A DNA stretch of 14,054 nucleotides from Fen-1308 sp035319125 (GCA_035319125.1 DATHDG010000029.1:1-14054); one strand, 5' to 3'; counted from the stretch's first letter, positions 6,393 to 13,242 are shown. Translations and numbers: made by a program. The notes: generated by a model not told the origin, from the letters alone.

Positions 6393-8288
6393 ATGAACGA
6401 ACAAAACGAGACGACTCCGGATACGGAGGCTGAAAATGCTAGTGCCGGCCAAATGTCGGCTGATACAACAGGGCAAGCTAAGACTAATACCAGACGACGC
6501 AGACCCAGATATCGCAAGACAAGACGCAATAGAAATGAACTGCAACCACAGATTGCATCTAATATTTCTTCGGAGGGTGGATCAAATTCTCATGCTCAGT
6601 TGATGTCATCAGATCAAGACGCAGTTACAGGACCAAATACTGAAGTAGCGACTGCAGACAACGTGGAAGAAGCGCCGTCTCCTGTAAAAGGAAAATATAG
6701 ACGCCGCCGCAGACGGTCGCGTAAAGGAAAGCGGCCTGAAGGTCAGGAGATTGTCGATGCAGAAGCTGCAACTGAAAGAAAGCCCAAGGATCGTACGAGG
6801 CGCATTTTAATTAATGCGCGATATCCTGACGAAAAGCGGGTTGCTATTATCGAAGGTGAAGATCTGAGTGATTTTTATGTTGAAATTGCTGCGCGCGAGC
6901 ATTTGAAGGGAAATATTTATAAGGGCATTGTAATGTCTTTGATGCCGGGTCTGCAGGCTGCTTTTGTGGATTTCGGACAGAAGAAGCATGGCTTTCTGCA
7001 GTACCGCGAGGTAATGCCGGAATTACTTCAACCAAGAGAAGAACAGCAGGAAGGCAAACCGGTGCAAAAAGGCTTGTTAAAGGGTCAGGAGATCCTGGTA
7101 CAGGTGGAAAAGGACGAATACGGTACCAAAGGCGCCAGCCTTACGACATATATATCAATCGCCGGTAGGTATATCGTTATGATGCCGGGCCAGAAACGGA
7201 TTGGTATATCCAGAAAGATTGAATGCCGCGAGGACAGAGACCGTCTGAAGGAAACGTTTAATAATCTAAAACTGCCAAAGGATACTGGATTCATACTCAG
7301 GACAGCCTGCGGTGATTCAATAGAAAAAGAACTTAGTCTGGATCTTAAGTACCTGATTAAGCTTTGGGATCGTATCAAGGCGGATGCCGCAAAGGTTTCA
7401 GCGCCCGCTCTTATATACAAGGAGCAGGACATGGCTATGCGGACGGTGCGTGATTATCTCACGTCTGATGTTGCCGAGGTGCTGATCGATGATGGCGCGA
7501 CGTATACCGCTACGAAGGCTTTTCTTCGCAAGATAATGCCATGGCGCAAGGTTAACGTCATCAATTATAAAGACAAGAAACCACTATTCGGCCTATATAA
7601 TCTTGAGGCGCAAATAGCGAGTCTTTCTCATCGTGAAGTGAGGTTGCCGTCAAAGGGATATCTGGTGTTTGACAGGGCTGAAGCCCTTACCGCCATAGAT
7701 GTAAATTCTGGCAGGAGTCGCAAGGAAGAAAATATTGAGTCCACTGCGTTAAATACAAATCTTGAAGCGGCGGACGAGATCGCGCGCCAGCTCAGGCTTC
7801 GTGATATAGGCGGGCTTGTTGTTATTGATTTTATCGATATGGAATCCAGCAGGAACCGCAGGCTGGTGGAAACTCGCATTCAGGAAGCGCTCAGTTCTGA
7901 CAAGGCAAACACAGAGGTTGCCGGCCTGTCAAAATTCTGCATACTTGAATTGTCGCGAGAGCGGATCAGACCAGCCTATTCAGAAACCATTTCGCGCAGA
8001 TGCGCCTTTTGTGACGGCAGGGGCGCTGTGCATTCCGATGACTTTGTGGCATTAGGCGCTGTGCGGGAAATACATGAACTTGCTGCCACGGGTGAATGGT
8101 CCGAGATCATTTGCCGTATACCCGTTAAGAGCGCCAACATCTTGATCAATGCCCGCAGACATGAGTTGTCGATGATTGAAAAGGAGTATGATATTATCAT
8201 AACGGTTGAAGCTGATCCATCTGTACACTCCGGAAAGTACGAGATGTCAAAAAAAGCAAAAATAGCATTGAGCGGGACTGAATCCTGA
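6393..8288 (+). CDS. Ribonuclease E/G with an Arg-rich N-terminal extension
   Basis: This is the endoribonuclease that cuts AU-rich single-stranded RNA in rRNA/tRNA processing and mRNA decay. Residues 1-135 are a low-complexity extension with two Arg-rich blocks (34-47 and 103-112). The catalytic core begins at RRILINARYPDEKRVA. An S1 domain (about 171-257) has GNIYKGIVMSLMPGLQAAFVDFG. The DNase-I-like active site has AIDVNSG with D436 and N438, and VIDFIDM with D479. The zinc-link cysteines are C537 and C540 (RRCAFCDGRG). The small domain follows to residue 631. Unlike E. coli RNase E there is no C-terminal scaffold for a degradosome, so the core is RNase G-like. The Arg-rich N-terminus may do the RNA-binding job placed at the C-terminus of RNase E; this is inference. 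No strong Shine-Dalgarno precedes the ATG (AAAGGCGG is 15 bases upstream). Confidence 0.94.
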   Translation: MNEQNETTPDTEAENASAGQMSADTTGQAKTNTRRRRPRYRKTRRNRNELQPQIASNISSEGGSNSHAQLMSSDQDAVTGPNTEVATADNVEEAPSPVKGKYRRRRRRSRKGKRPEGQEIVDAEAATERKPKDRTRRILINARYPDEKRVAIIEGEDLSDFYVEIAAREHLKGNIYKGIVMSLMPGLQAAFVDFGQKKHGFLQYREVMPELLQPREEQQEGKPVQKGLLKGQEILVQVEKDEYGTKGASLTTYISIAGRYIVMMPGQKRIGISRKIECREDRDRLKETFNNLKLPKDTGFILRTACGDSIEKELSLDLKYLIKLWDRIKADAAKVSAPALIYKEQDMAMRTVRDYLTSDVAEVLIDDGATYTATKAFLRKIMPWRKVNVINYKDKKPLFGLYNLEAQIASLSHREVRLPSKGYLVFDRAEALTAIDVNSGRSRKEENIESTALNTNLEAADEIARQLRLRDIGGLVVIDFIDMESSRNRRLVETRIQEALSSDKANTEVAGLSKFCILELSRERIRPAYSETISRRCAFCDGRGAVHSDDFVALGAVREIHELAATGEWSEIICRIPVKSANILINARRHELSMIEKEYDIIITVEADPSVHSGKYEMSKKAKIALSGTES

Positions 8289-8322
8289 GCTTAGCGTTAA
8301 CTGTCTGCCCTATGGAGGAAAC

Positions 8323-8853
8323 ATGAAGAAATGTATCATAGTTGCGGCAATAATGACTGTGTCTATGTTGTCAGTTTTTACGCTCGCATCTTTTGCACAA
8401 GATGATGTTCCATACACATTCCTATCCGGACCGTCAGGACCAAGGGTATGTCTCGGATCATGGAAGCCTTCAAAAGATCCCGCCCTTCCCGGCACCTGCT
8501 ATGGCCAGACGATGGATCTTAATCAATTCTCTGCTTCTTCATCCAGGCTTGGTGCTGAAAGACTAAACAGCGTGATAGATATTCTTTCTTCAATAGATCA
8601 GCGGCTTTCTGTGAATAATGCGCAGATGCAAAACATGTTGCTTGCAATTGGTAATATGCAGCGGTCAATGGAAAGGCAGTCTTATCAGGACAGCGGTCTC
8701 AATGAACAGATAAACAGGAGATTCAATGCATTGCCACAGGAAATATTGGCAAACGATGCATTCAGGCGCGAGATCAACAAGCTTAGGGAAGACATCCTGA
8801 AAGACGTGGATGCACGCATATCAGCAAAGACCCCTTCACGGGGCAGCAGATAA
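8323..8853 (+). CDS. Exported coiled-coil-like protein of unknown function
   Basis: The protein has 176 residues and no family I recognise. Residues 1-25 form a signal peptide (MKKCII, a hydrophobic core, then LASFA before QDD). The mature start is rich in Gly and Pro and carries two cysteines, C43 and C59, which could form a disulfide in the periplasm. From about residue 75 to the end it is polar and helical, rich in Gln, Asn, Met and Arg (INSVIDILSS-like repeats, MQNMLLAIGNMQRSMERQ, INKLREDILKDVDARI), which suggests a coiled coil or oligomer. The start follows GGAGGAA at 8314-8320. The TAXI-protein gene starts only nine bases after its stop, so the two are probably co-transcribed and may act together in the envelope. 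Confidence 0.75.
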   Translation: MKKCIIVAAIMTVSMLSVFTLASFAQDDVPYTFLSGPSGPRVCLGSWKPSKDPALPGTCYGQTMDLNQFSASSSRLGAERLNSVIDILSSIDQRLSVNNAQMQNMLLAIGNMQRSMERQSYQDSGLNEQINRRFNALPQEILANDAFRREINKLREDILKDVDARISAKTPSRGSR

Positions 8854-8862
8854 CCTCTGAGT

Positions 8863-10209
8863 ATGTTTTCGATCGGTAAAGCACGTTTCCTCCAGATTCA
8901 GACTATGTTTATGGAGACATTTGGGCTGGGCAGGGCTGCCGCGTTTTCAGCAATACTGCTGATTTTTTCCATATGTATCTTCGCTGTTTACTGGTTTTTT
9001 CATTCAGCACCGCCTGACACGATAACATTGACAGCTGGTCCGGAAGGCAGCGTGTTTCAGAGCAATGCTGAAAAGTACAAGAAGATCCTCGCTCGTAACG
9101 GTGTCAAATTGAAGATTCTGCCATCACAGGGTTCGCAAGAAAACCTAAAGCGACTTACGGACAAGTCATTTCACGTAGATATAGGATTTGTGCAAGGCGG
9201 TGTTGCTCAGGGACTGAAAACCGAAGGCCTCGTGTCTCTGGGGAGTATTTCATACCAGCCTCTTCTGGTTTTCTACAGGAGCAGGGAGACGCTAAACCTG
9301 CTTTCAGGTTTTGCCGGTCAACATCTTGCAATTGGTCCCGAAGGAAGCGGAACCCATACGCTCGCTATGACGCTGCTTGCGGCAAACGGGATCGAGCCTG
9401 GCGGGAACACATTTCTTGAGAGTTTAGACGTCGATGATGCGGTGAGCGCTTTGAACAGCGGCAAAGTTAATGCAGTATTTCTCATGGGTGATTCGGCTTC
9501 AGTTCAAACGATGCGGACTCTTTTAAGAACTGAAGGCATTCAGTTGTTCAACTTCACCCAGGCTGATGGCTATGTCCGACGTATTAATTATCTGAACAAA
9601 CTTGAGCTCCCTCAAGGATCGATTGATTTTGGCAGAAACTTACCGTCTCATGATATTACGCTTGTCGGACCCACGGTAGAAATAATTGCCAAACCAGATC
9701 TTCATCCTGCGCTTTCAGATCTGCTTATTGAAGCTGCTCAGGAAGTGCATGGCAATGCCAGCCTTTTGAAGCGGAGGGGTGAATTCCCGGCGCCGATTGA
9801 GCATGAATTCCCGATCAGCAACGATGCAACCAGATACTATAAATCGGGGAAGAGTTTTTTATATCGCTACCTTCCTTTCTGGATGGCCAGTCTTGTCAAC
9901 AGGGTTCTTGTGGTGTTTGTGCCTATGGTTGTTGTACTGATTCCAGGGTTAAGACTCATACCGCTCATTTTCAGCTGGCGAATAAAGCTTCGCATTTTAC
10001 GCTGGTACCGGGCTTTGCTTGTCTTGGAACAGGACTTGATCTTGGAGATGTCGTCCGAGCTACGGAGAGAGTTGCTATCGAGGCTTGACCGCATAGAGGA
10101 TGCAGTTAACAAAATGAGAGTGCCGGCTTCTTTTGCAGAACAGTTCTATGTTTTAAGGGGACACATAGATTTTGTCAGGAGCCGCCTTGATCGATCAAGC
10201 GGGGATTGA
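8863..10209 (+). CDS. Membrane-anchored TAXI-family solute-binding protein
   Basis: The protein has 448 residues and belongs to the TAXI group of TRAP-type solute-binding proteins. A membrane helix (about 26-47) is followed by the binding fold: TLTAGPEGSVFQSNAEKY (56-72), ILPSQGSQENLKRL, VDIGFVQGGV (105-114) and LAIGPEGSGTH (155-165). A second helix lies at about 346-368 after the RYLPFWMASLVNR motif. The tail (371-448) is basic then coiled-coil-like, ending in the cytoplasm if both helices cross. Soluble TAXI proteins pass substrates to a fused DctQM permease. No permease gene is present here, and this double-anchored form may be a sensor or a scaffold instead; that is inference. The ATG at 8863 has only a weak GAG upstream, so translation may be coupled to the preceding gene. 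Confidence 0.87.
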   Translation: MFSIGKARFLQIQTMFMETFGLGRAAAFSAILLIFSICIFAVYWFFHSAPPDTITLTAGPEGSVFQSNAEKYKKILARNGVKLKILPSQGSQENLKRLTDKSFHVDIGFVQGGVAQGLKTEGLVSLGSISYQPLLVFYRSRETLNLLSGFAGQHLAIGPEGSGTHTLAMTLLAANGIEPGGNTFLESLDVDDAVSALNSGKVNAVFLMGDSASVQTMRTLLRTEGIQLFNFTQADGYVRRINYLNKLELPQGSIDFGRNLPSHDITLVGPTVEIIAKPDLHPALSDLLIEAAQEVHGNASLLKRRGEFPAPIEHEFPISNDATRYYKSGKSFLYRYLPFWMASLVNRVLVVFVPMVVVLIPGLRLIPLIFSWRIKLRILRWYRALLVLEQDLILEMSSELRRELLSRLDRIEDAVNKMRVPASFAEQFYVLRGHIDFVRSRLDRSSGD

Positions 10210-10233
10210 AAGCAGCCCGCTAAGCAATAAACC

Positions 10234-10340
10234 AATTATCGGCTGACGCATTACTTGCATTTTAACATCTTATAAAATCAACCACTTATCTAAAATGTTG
10301 ACCCATATATAAGAATTGACGCATAACCTGCAATTTTCCG
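10234..10340 (+). repeat. Left end: terminal repeat and subterminal repeat units
   Basis: TGACGCAT occurs at 10244-10251 and 10317-10324, and TGACCCAT at 10299-10306. Two weaker copies (ACATCTTAT near 10265 and ACCACTTAT near 10281) lie between, giving roughly 16-20 bp steps. The first and last strong copies continue as ..TGCATTTT and ..TGCAATTTT, the same pattern as in the right end read on the other strand. These look like tandem binding sites for a transposase. The 202-bp gap 10210-10411 holds this and the promoter-like box before the TIR-like gene. Confidence 0.55.
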
Positions 10341-10400
10341 AGATTGTTGCCATATACAAATTCCAACTGTCATACGGGGGTTCTATAGCGCTGCTTAGTG

Positions 10401-10406
10401 TATAAT
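10401..10406 (+). promoter_or_regulatory. TATAAT box placed for a leaderless transcript
   Basis: A perfect TATAAT ends five bases before the ATG at 10412, and no Shine-Dalgarno precedes that ATG. If used, transcription would start at or next to the start codon. No good -35 box is seen 16-18 bp upstream, so the element rests on the -10 box alone. Confidence 0.35.
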
Positions 10407-10411
10407 TCAAT

Positions 10412-11285
10412 ATGCCTGATAAACAATTTACAGTTTTTTGGTCCTGGCAGTCAGACTCGCCACCCGAAGGCAATCGTAATTTTATCGAAAATTGTCTTAA
10501 GCGAGCTTCTAAAATATTCATCGTAATACTGGAACTAAAATCATAATTGATAAAGATACGAAAGGCGTTGGCGGATCACCAGCAGTTATAGACATCATTC
10601 TTGAAAAAATTCGTGGCTGTGATATTTTCGTTTGGGACGCATCGCTGATTTATAAAAAACCTCGCCCAGCTCCCAACTCAAATGCTTTTCTTGAACTCGG
10701 GTATGCTTTAGCAATACTAGGGGATCGCCGCATTATTGGCGTTATGAATGCTGCGGTTGGTGGTGGTCCGGATAAGTTACCCTTCGATTTTAAAAACCGG
10801 CGTTGGCCGATTCAATATCACTATAAAGTCCCGATCGATAAGGATAAAAAAAGAAAGTTGCTGCCGAACTAACACTAGATCTTGAAAAAGCTATAAGTTC
10901 CGCAATGAATGAAGCTAAATGCGGCGTACTACGTGCAGATATCAACCTTAATGTTGCTAATAGATTATGGAAATGCATGGATTCAGCATGGATATATGAT
11001 TGGTACCACCATAGGAGAAATAATCCTCAATACGAAAGCAAGGACAATTTCGATCGCATTGAAGAATATATCCTAATGGCTGATAAGCCCGAGAATAAAT
11101 TGATCGCCTCGTCGCTCCACGATCTTCACACAAAATTATTAGAGATAATGAATAAATATTTGTACGATACAGCACTAATAATGACTCCAGACGGAGATAA
11201 AGCATATAAAATAAAAATAAAACGACGTGAGTGGATAGACTCTGTTTGTCTGGTCGAAGGTAATAATTGTGGAGTCAAGGAGTGA
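10412..11285 (+). pseudogene. TIR-like domain gene broken by two frameshifts
   Basis: Three frames join into one protein of about 290 residues. Segment one (10412-10546) encodes MPDKQFTVFWSWQSDSPPEG then NRNFIENCL, the opening of a TIR-like family (FxSWQSD...NRxFI). Segment two (in the frame ending 10872) encodes IIIDKDTKGVGGSPAVID, the CDIFVWDAS strand, PRPAPNSNAFLELGYALA with the conserved Glu (codon 10693), and KLPFDFKNRRWPIQY. Segment three (10848-11285) encodes VAAELTLDLEKAI and a helical C-terminal domain of about 125 residues. Each junction is explained by one missing base: the first between 10513 and 10546, the second at or near the A run 10846-10852. TIR proteins of this type act in antiphage defence by NAD cleavage or signalling; activity here is unlikely unless the frame is restored by slippage or the indels are sequence errors. 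Confidence 0.72.
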
Positions 11286-11287
11286 GA

Positions 11288-11641
11288 ATGTACGAAGAAA
11301 TCTCCAAAAAGATTCTGTCCGACACAATTAAGGCAATCATCTATGCTAGTGCAATAACCATAAAACAAAAAATCCTATCAGCGCTAGGCAGGCGGCTGCC
11401 AGCAAAAGCTTATATGCCTCATCTACTTTATTGTATTCATACGCCCAATAATGCTTCTTATATTCATCGAAATCAGACTGAGATTGTTTCTTATGACGAA
11501 TTGAAAGCGAAACTGCTAAACACAGTAGGGCATACAAAACGCCAAAGGCCAAGTGAAATCCAATACCTCATGAAGCCATGTTATCAATTAGGCAACCTCC
11601 AACGATCCCATGTAGGGGAAATAATTAAAAATAGCTATTAA
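11288..11641 (+). CDS. Doubtful ORF directly after the TIR-like gene
   Basis: The ORF starts with ATG at 11288, two bases after the stop of the TIR-like gene, with a good AAGGAG at 11278-11283. The first 20 or so residues (MYEEISKKILSDTIKAIIYA) look like a real helical N-terminus. The remainder is low in protein character (many His, Tyr, Cys and isolated Pro residues) and lies opposite the - strand membrane gene, so it is probably a chance frame. The best reading is a truncated gene start that has run into other DNA. 117 codons in total. Confidence 0.22.
   Translation: MYEEISKKILSDTIKAIIYASAITIKQKILSALGRRLPAKAYMPHLLYCIHTPNNASYIHRNQTEIVSYDELKAKLLNTVGHTKRQRPSEIQYLMKPCYQLGNLQRSHVGEIIKNSY
11346..11552 (-). 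CDS. Small two-helix membrane protein, damaged or TTG start
   Basis: Read on the - strand, 68 codons encode an N-terminal hydrophobic segment (AFGVLYALLCLAVSLSI), a charged central part (RHKKQSQSDFDEYKKHYWAYEYNKVDEAYK) and a second hydrophobic segment (LLLAAACLALIGFFVLWLL) before the stop. This composition is typical of a genuine membrane hairpin, and no family is recognised. The start is unclear. TTG at 11552 has only a distant GAGG. A better site, GGAGG at 11600-11596, lies eight bases before TTG at 11587, whose frame (MITWLHEVLDFTWPLA-like) joins this ORF only through a one-base frameshift. The gene may therefore be broken, like the TIR-like gene beside it. Small membrane proteins of this kind occur near defence effectors, which is only suggestive. 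Confidence 0.42.
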   Translation of the reverse strand: MAFGVLYALLCLAVSLSIRHKKQSQSDFDEYKKHYWAYEYNKVDEAYKLLLAAACLALIGFFVLWLLH

Positions 11642-11787
11642 GACAAGAGTTGCAACGATATTTTTCAATTTTAACATTCTATCTCTAAAAATAAAGCATT
11701 ATGATAGATTTTTATAACCGGTACAGTGTTGGGGAATCTTACATATGATCTGATACATATAAACTGTAATTTATTTTACATATTATA

Positions 11788-11816
11788 TGGTACAATAAGG
11801 TTGTAATAGGAGGTGG
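11788..11816 (+). promoter_or_regulatory. Extended -10 promoter and ribosome binding site of the ATPase gene
   Basis: TGGTACAAT at 11788-11796 is an extended -10 element (TG, one base, then TACAAT); no good -35 box is present, as is common for this type. GGAGGTGG (11809-11816) is a near-perfect Shine-Dalgarno before the ATG at 11820. The preceding 180 bases (11642-11819) are very A+T rich, contain three ACATAT copies (11741, 11755, 11778) that may be an operator or chance, and hold no gene. Confidence 0.5.
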
Positions 11817-11819
11817 ATC

Positions 11820-12962
11820 ATGGATGTAAACCCTTTTCAGTATGGCAAGGAAGTCTCAGGGGAATTCTTCTGTAACCGGAAACAGGAGATTAAGGATCTC
11901 TTAGTACATATGAGGAGTTCTACCAACGTGATGGTATATTCCCAACGAAGGTTCGGCAAAACTTCCCTGATAAAGGAGGCCCTCAAAAAGGCATCGGAGG
12001 AAGGCATGGCGACCGTTTACGCGGACCTGGGCTCGGTTTTATCGGAGCGACTGTTCGTCCATGTCTATTCAAGGGCCATTGCGGAATCCCTCCAAGGCCC
12101 CATGGAAAAGGTGATCTCGCTCGCAAAGGATATCTTCAAGAAGCTCCGGCCAACATTTGCGCTTGATGATGATACAGGGAAGCCGAAGCTCGAATTCAAT
12201 GTTGACAGAGGAGAGTCGCTTCCTTTTGTGGAGGATGTTCTCGCTTCTGTGGATAGGTACCAGAAGAAGCTTAACAAAAAGGTCGTTGTTGTTTTTGATG
12301 AGTTCCAAGAAGTAGGCCGACTGGAGACAGACTATCTTGAAAAAAGAATCCGATCCTCTATCCAGGCCCACAAGCATGTTTCATATATATTCTGCGGCAG
12401 TAAACGGCATCTCATCTACGAGATGTTCAATAATCCGGCCAGGCCTTTCTACCGCAGCTCTGCCCATTATCCGATCCGAAAGATACCTCGCGATGAGCTT
12501 GCTAAATATATCACGGAGCGATTTGCCTCAAGCAAAAAGACGATCGGAGACAAGGCTGTACAGGCCGTCCTCGAAATATGCGAGATCCATCCTTACTACG
12601 TCCAGTATCTCTGCCATATTCTCTGGGATGCTTCAAATGGCAAGAAGATAGGAGATAATGATGTAAGACGAGCGGTACAGACACTGCTTTCCAGGGAATC
12701 TGCTGCTTATACGAATACCTGGGACCTGCTGACCATCCAGCAGAAAAAAATGCTTGTGGCGTTGGCAAAGAAGCTCCCCGAAGAAAAGATTAGTTCCGCC
12801 AGCTTTCTGAGCAAATACGAACTCGGATATGCCTCCACGGCAAGGAACGCGCTTCAAAGCCTCGAAAAGAAGGACATGGTAGATCGCGAGGGCGATGAAT
12901 ACAGCATCATCGACGTAATGTTCAGGCGGTGGTTATTATATAAATATCCCGAGCAGATGTAG
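11820..12962 (+). CDS. Archaeal-type AAA/STAND ATPase with C-terminal winged helix
   Basis: The protein has 380 residues and resembles the ATPase family PF01637 (common in archaea, scattered in bacteria). An N-terminal NPFQYGKEV...FCNRKQEI block is typical. The P-loop at 41-49 reads SQRRFGKTS, the family variant YxxRRxGKTS in place of a glycine-rich loop. Walker B is VVVVFDEFQ (155-163). A sensor-like IFCGSKRHL (190-198) and HPYYVQYLCHILW (257-269) follow. The last 80 residues form a winged-helix-like domain (LLTIQQKKMLVALA..., ALQSLEKKDMVDREGDEYSI). Length and order are intact. Members are NTP-driven switches, often solitary, with largely unknown partners. It is the only clearly intact gene in the island and has its own promoter, so it may be the selected cargo. 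It is not a recognisable IstB or TnsC, but a transposition role cannot be excluded from sequence alone. Confidence 0.82.
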   Translation: MDVNPFQYGKEVSGEFFCNRKQEIKDLLVHMRSSTNVMVYSQRRFGKTSLIKEALKKASEEGMATVYADLGSVLSERLFVHVYSRAIAESLQGPMEKVISLAKDIFKKLRPTFALDDDTGKPKLEFNVDRGESLPFVEDVLASVDRYQKKLNKKVVVVFDEFQEVGRLETDYLEKRIRSSIQAHKHVSYIFCGSKRHLIYEMFNNPARPFYRSSAHYPIRKIPRDELAKYITERFASSKKTIGDKAVQAVLEICEIHPYYVQYLCHILWDASNGKKIGDNDVRRAVQTLLSRESAAYTNTWDLLTIQQKKMLVALAKKLPEEKISSASFLSKYELGYASTARNALQSLEKKDMVDREGDEYSIIDVMFRRWLLYKYPEQM

Positions 12963-13011
12963 GCGGTGACATATGTGCCAGCTATAAATTAATCGCATAT
13001 CAACGGATATA

Positions 13012-13040
13012 TTGCCTAATGATACCGTGTATAGTATAAT
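13012..13040 (+). promoter_or_regulatory. Outward-facing promoter near the island's right end
   Basis: TTGCCT (13012-13017) and a perfect TATAAT (13035-13040) are 17 bp apart. A transcript would start near 13047, cross the right-end repeats and enter the sigma-54 activator gene at 13243. Only three of six bases match at -35. Confidence 0.42.
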
Positions 13041-13077
13041 CTTTATTAATCAAGGGATTAGGCTGGCTCCTGCAAGG

Positions 13078-13196
13078 ATTATTTCGCTTTTTCGGTGTAT
13101 TATTTCGCTAATCCAGTAAAAAAAGCACTTTATGCGCCAAAAAAAAAGCAGCTTATGCGTCAGAAATCGCACTATATGCGTCAACCGATAATTATC
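13078..13196 (-). repeat. Right end: tandem degenerate ~21-bp repeats
   Basis: On the + strand, TATGCG recurs at 13131, 13154 and 13175 (steps 23 and 21), each within an A-run + GCA/GCAC + TATGCGYCA unit. Further inward, ATTATTTCGCT occurs exactly twice at 13078 and 13099, again 21 bp apart. So about five units are in helical phase (two turns per step). On the - strand each outer unit reads TGACGCATA..TGC..TTT, like the left end. This array, the outward promoter and the ATPase gene's 3' flank fill the 280-bp gap 12963-13242. Confidence 0.62.
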
Positions 13197-13206
13197 CTAA
13201 AAATAT

Positions 13207-13225
13207 GTTGAACTTTTCCTTCAAC
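13207..13225 (+). other. Small hairpin before the sigma-54 activator
   Basis: GTTGAA (13207-13212) and TTCAAC (13220-13225) form a 6-bp stem with loop CTTTTCC, 17 bases before the likely start codon and just outside the island. No Shine-Dalgarno is seen after it. It may be leader structure or chance. Confidence 0.25.
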
Positions 13226-13242
13226 TATGTCAGAATTATGAC

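Larger units (their letters stand above)
10234..13196. mobile_element. Transposon-like island with inverted ends, no transposase
   Basis: The left end has AATTATCGGCTGACGCAT (10234-10251). The right end, read on the - strand, has AATTATCGGTTGACGCAT (13193-13176); they match at 17 of 18 positions. Both ends continue inward with degenerate repeats in the same inverted sense. The 7-mer AATTATC occurs in direct orientation at 10234-10240 and 13190-13196, so it may be a target duplication, or part of the inverted repeat where the right side is palindromic (GATAATTATC). An alternative reading puts the ends at TG (10244) and CA (13183). The span contains a broken TIR-like gene, a small - strand membrane gene and an ATPase, and no recognisable transposase or integrase. 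I infer a non-autonomous or decayed element moved by a transposase acting in trans. Confidence 0.6.

Noticed and set aside
6093..6545. 150-codon open frame on the - strand across the RNase E/G promoter and start
   Set aside because: It overlaps the start of the RNase gene and its promoter; the product has no domain and the composition of a chance frame.
11820..12962. ATPase as the IstB/TnsC helper of a transposon
   Set aside because: The P-loop variant, Walker B context and winged-helix tail fit the archaeal-type PF01637 group better, and no partner transposase is adjacent; kept only as a remote possibility.
13061..13074. Sigma-54 promoter (-24/-12) before the activator: GGCTGGCTCCTGCA
   Set aside because: GG and GC are separated by nine bases where ten are required, and it lies inside the repeat-bearing end of the island.
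13119..13183. CRISPR array reading of the A-run/TATGCG repeats
   Set aside because: The units are adjacent 21-23 bp degenerate copies without spacers, and related copies sit inverted 2.9 kb away; no cas gene is present.
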